Shown here in pieces: positions 60,857 through 64,000 of a stretch of 64,000 nucleotides of DNA (positions are counted from its first letter, which is position 1; each line of letters begins with the position of its first letter). This DNA comes from Karalla daura (lineage: Eukaryota; Chordata; Actinopteri; Chaetodontiformes; Leiognathidae): assembly GCA_029224185.1 (NCBI GenBank), contig CM055194.1, forward strand, positions 21,601,674 through 21,665,673, read 5' to 3'. The notes under the pieces were generated by a model. That model was given only the letters and a program-made list of their open reading frames with translations, did no database searches and had not been told where the DNA came from. The translations under genes and the position numbers were made by a program.

Positions 60857-63800
60857 GCTCTCTCTGCTGATTGGCTCCGGCAGAGTTTCTCTAGAGAGGA
60901 AATTATTGTACGCTGCTGTCTGATCTGAATGAAGCGGACACGAAGGAGTTAACAGAAACGGAGCCTGGAAGTAAAATGCTTATCCATGCTCATTCATACT
61001 CTTTAGCTGCTGCAGAGTGTGGCGCACGCACACACACACACACACGCACACACATTCACATTTCAACAGGCAAATGCGCTGCACACACATTTATTCACAC
61101 ACACACACACACAAGGAGCGGTGGAGAATTCATTAGGGGACAGTTACTTAACAAGATGTACAGCTAGAGACAGCATGCTGCGGTTTGCCTGTGAAAATGA
61201 AGGAAGATGCTGATTCTCTGTGTGTTCCACCGCTGGTGAACGCAAACAACCATGAGGGAGGAGAGGACGCGTCATCATCCAGGCTCCAAATACGCTTTAC
61301 GTCCATTTACGTCCACATTAGCGCCCGGAAGGCATGCATCCCTCGACAAGTTTATCACAGAGGCAGTTTAGTCACACGCTAAAGCTGCTGCAGCTAACGC
61401 CAGAGCTACTGCTAACGCTAAAGTAAGAAAGGAGGCATCACGTGCCACCAATGAGGCACCTGGAGCTCAGAGTTTTCATTCTGTGCAACCTTTTTTATTG
61501 TCTGATGCAGTGAAACAATAACAGATGTTTATCAGACAAAACTGTTCTAGTCTGACTGCAGTGAAATGGGCTGGAAAACGGGTTGAAAGAAATCCAGACC
61601 CAACGGCACATTTTCTTCCAAACTATGAATCTCTTTCTCTGGAAACATCTTCAACAAACAGAAAGAAAGCCCCAGACGTGACCATTTCCAGGTGAGCTGC
61701 CTCCTCCTTTGATGTCCTGGGAGCAGGAGCGGGCTTGTCTGTCAGAGCCTCATCAAAGCGACCCGTCGCTGGCGTGTCAACACACTTCGTTGTTGAAGCG
61801 CGAGAGAAAAACGATTCACATGAAGTTAGAGAACGAGACGCACATTTGCATGAATGCACACACGTTTTGCTATGTCAACACAGCCAGAGCGTGCTCTAGC
61901 GGTGTTGTGATAAATACATTTAATACTCATTTGTTCTCATGTTTAAAGCGTGCGTGCGCTCTACTGTACCAACCCTGCTACCAGCAGAACAGGTGACTAC
62001 GTGGAGTGAGAGGAGCATTACACTTCTGCTCGCAGTCATCGAGGGAATGGCATTCAGATAAATTCAGAAACAATGGTTGGTAATTGTCAGAGCCCGTACA
62101 TTCATGACTAACCGACGCAGTTGTATCAAATGCCTGGATTCTGGAGGGGCGAATACGCGTCTGTGCATGTGAGAGGAAATGAGTCCCTTATCGAGGAGGC
62201 GATCTAATGGTCTCCAGCAAGCCGGCCGCGTTTCGATCGATGATGCCGACACGCGCCTGCTAATCACACTCTGTATCACTCTAAGTGTCTTCCACTGCTC
62301 CTAATGGGGTGAACCCCATCTGCGCGCCACCTTTTGTTATTTCCCCTCATTTATTACGCTCAGCTCGCCGACGACCGGCCACTCAAAACAAATGATCGAT
62401 TCCATTTGAACGTGCATCCGAACATGGGCTGAAAATCCCGTCCAGGCTCCTATTGGCGGCCGTCGCTCCTCGAGGTGCGGGCTACCTATTAACTGGCCGT
62501 TCTGTTAATGATTAGAGAGGAAAACATGTCAACAGTCCTGCTGCGGCTTCTTACAGAGCCATGAGACCTGTGTGAGCGCAGAGCAAATACACGCGGCTTA
62601 CAATGGCATTGTCCTAGCGACAGGAACAAATCACTCAGACTGGGGAAAAGATGACGTCACTGTCAGATCACGCCTGTTCACGGGGCTCACTTCTCCTCAC
62701 TGCCTGCGTTCGACTTATAACTGCTGCACAACTGCTGACAACACACATGCAAATGACACATCAAAACAGGTGGCTCAATTGGACTGGATGTGGTACCGCT
62801 TTTCACTGAGGAATATGTCATTTATACAGTGCAGTTAAAGCAAAGTCACCGTTTCCTCATGGCATTGTACCACTCTCAAAATAGATGTATATCTATACGC
62901 ATTAGTACTATTCATTTGACATATTTTGTATTTATTGTTCTCATATCATACACATATGAGTCACACTCATGTAAAGTATCAGGATCAGAATAGCACGTCT
63001 AAACACCAATAAAACATGTCTGGAATAGACTGGAAACAAGGCAAAGGGGTTCACTTCTCTCTTAAGCCGATCAGGCAGTAGATGAGTGGGTATCCACACG
63101 TGCACACAATAAACCCAGGAAACCCTGTGAGCAAAATTATGGGGAAATCAGGAGTCATTCCACCCCCACAACTGAGCTTATACTGTATAAATACCATGGC
63201 GACAGACAATCACATTACCCTATTCCATTCAGTTCACTTCACTTTCATCACAGGTGATGCTTTTCTCACTCACCACTGCACCTTGCACGATAAGCTGGGA
63301 GAAACTGGTAGCACTGCCTGTTGTTTATTATATATTTATAAGGGCTCTATTACAAGAAAAAAAGCCTTTATTCCCTCTGCTCTCTGATCTGAACCCAGCA
63401 GTTACAATGGCAGGTCACGACCCCAGATTTTCCCTGTTTACACTGCATTGGGGGAGAAATGTGGGTTTAATATAAAGTTTACATTTACTTTGAAAATAGT
63501 TACGTTTTATTTGTCTATTTTCTGTACCCGTTTAACCTCCCAACTGTCTATCCCTATACCTCCTACAAGTTTAACTTGTGAAGTTGAAGCCTTTGACTCC
63601 ACGCGGCAACATGTTTCAGCGAACTAGTTTGGATTCAGTACAATACTGACTAAATTCAAATGTGCCCCGTCCCTGCGAACACGACCAGGCCCCCGTCTAC
63701 TCCTCACATTTCCGCTTGCAGAGAGAGATTTCCCGGCAGCCAAAAGCAACTCATAAAATAAGACTATAAATCCATTTCAGCTGTTAAGCATCTCATCAGA

Positions 63801-64000
63801 TAAGGCAGGAGTTTGAAACAACAACAGCTACTCATTCATACAGGCCGGCCAGGTTTGCCTTGGCCACACCCTCTTTATTAGACACACGCCGTATCAGAGA
63901 ACCAAACACGAAAACACACACTTCCCTCGCTGGGCCGTGTGGCAGTTGGTGTTATTCCCAGTGATAACGGCAACCTTACACCTCTCTGCCCCTCCTGCCT

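Larger units (their letters stand above)
59860..64000 (-). other. Part of insr intron 1; exon 1 not seen
   Basis: There is no signal-peptide exon that ends in phase 1 with a good donor. The stretch has a (CT)n at 60786-60846, (CA)n near 61029-61112, the tail of a dispersed fish repeat near 60118-60200 and a repeat-poor block at 62060-62560. Otherwise nothing is recognised. Confidence 0.75.

Overview
The window is vertebrate genomic DNA, and the sequence points to a teleost fish. It carries most of one split gene, read from the minus strand: the insulin receptor (insr). Twenty-two coding exons lie between positions 59859 and 5486. They join in one uninterrupted frame of 1,339 complete residues plus one split codon, ending in a TAA stop. 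The identification rests on the family's domains in order: L1, furin-like Cys-rich, L2, three FnIII domains with an RRRR cleavage site, one membrane span, an NPEY juxtamembrane motif, and a tyrosine kinase with GQGSFG, VAIK, HRDLAARN, DFG and YETDYY. The C-terminal tail (PYTHMNGGKKNGR) matches INSR rather than IGF1R as I recall the two. Whether this is fish insra or insrb cannot be told from the window. Exon 1 (5' UTR and signal peptide) and the promoter are not recognised and probably lie beyond position 64000.

Layout from low to high coordinates, which is 3' to 5' in the gene: 1-5485 is 3' UTR and downstream DNA full of simple repeats. 5486-8769 holds the kinase and tail exons 22-17. 8943-9796 holds the juxtamembrane, transmembrane and last FnIII exons 16-14. 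11283-12819 holds exons 13, 12b and 12a (FnIII and the cleavage site). 15309-18786 holds exons 10-5 (insert domain, FnIII and L2). 19052-25015 holds exons 4, 3b and 3a (Cys-rich). 25016-59310 is a 34-kb intron with no recognisable gene. 59311-59859 is exon 2 (L1). 59860-64000 is part of intron 1.

Exon sizes and phases largely follow the mammalian INSR plan as I remember it, with three structural differences. The Cys-rich exon 3 is split by an extra intron, exon 12 is split by an extra intron, and no counterpart of the alternatively spliced exon 11 is seen. The intron inside the kinase DFG aspartate codon uses a GC donor. Introns are unusually loaded with (CA)n, (GA)n, GATA and minisatellite arrays. 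Several of these sit directly at 3' splice sites, where they form the polypyrimidine tract.

I found no second protein-coding gene, RNA gene, CRISPR array or bacterial-type system. The items most worth a second look are the splicing features around exons 3, 12, 19/20 and 22, a 25-bp minisatellite where mammals keep exon 11, a CpG-rich block with a perfect CRE in intron 3b, and a perfect 16-bp-stem hairpin in intron 2.
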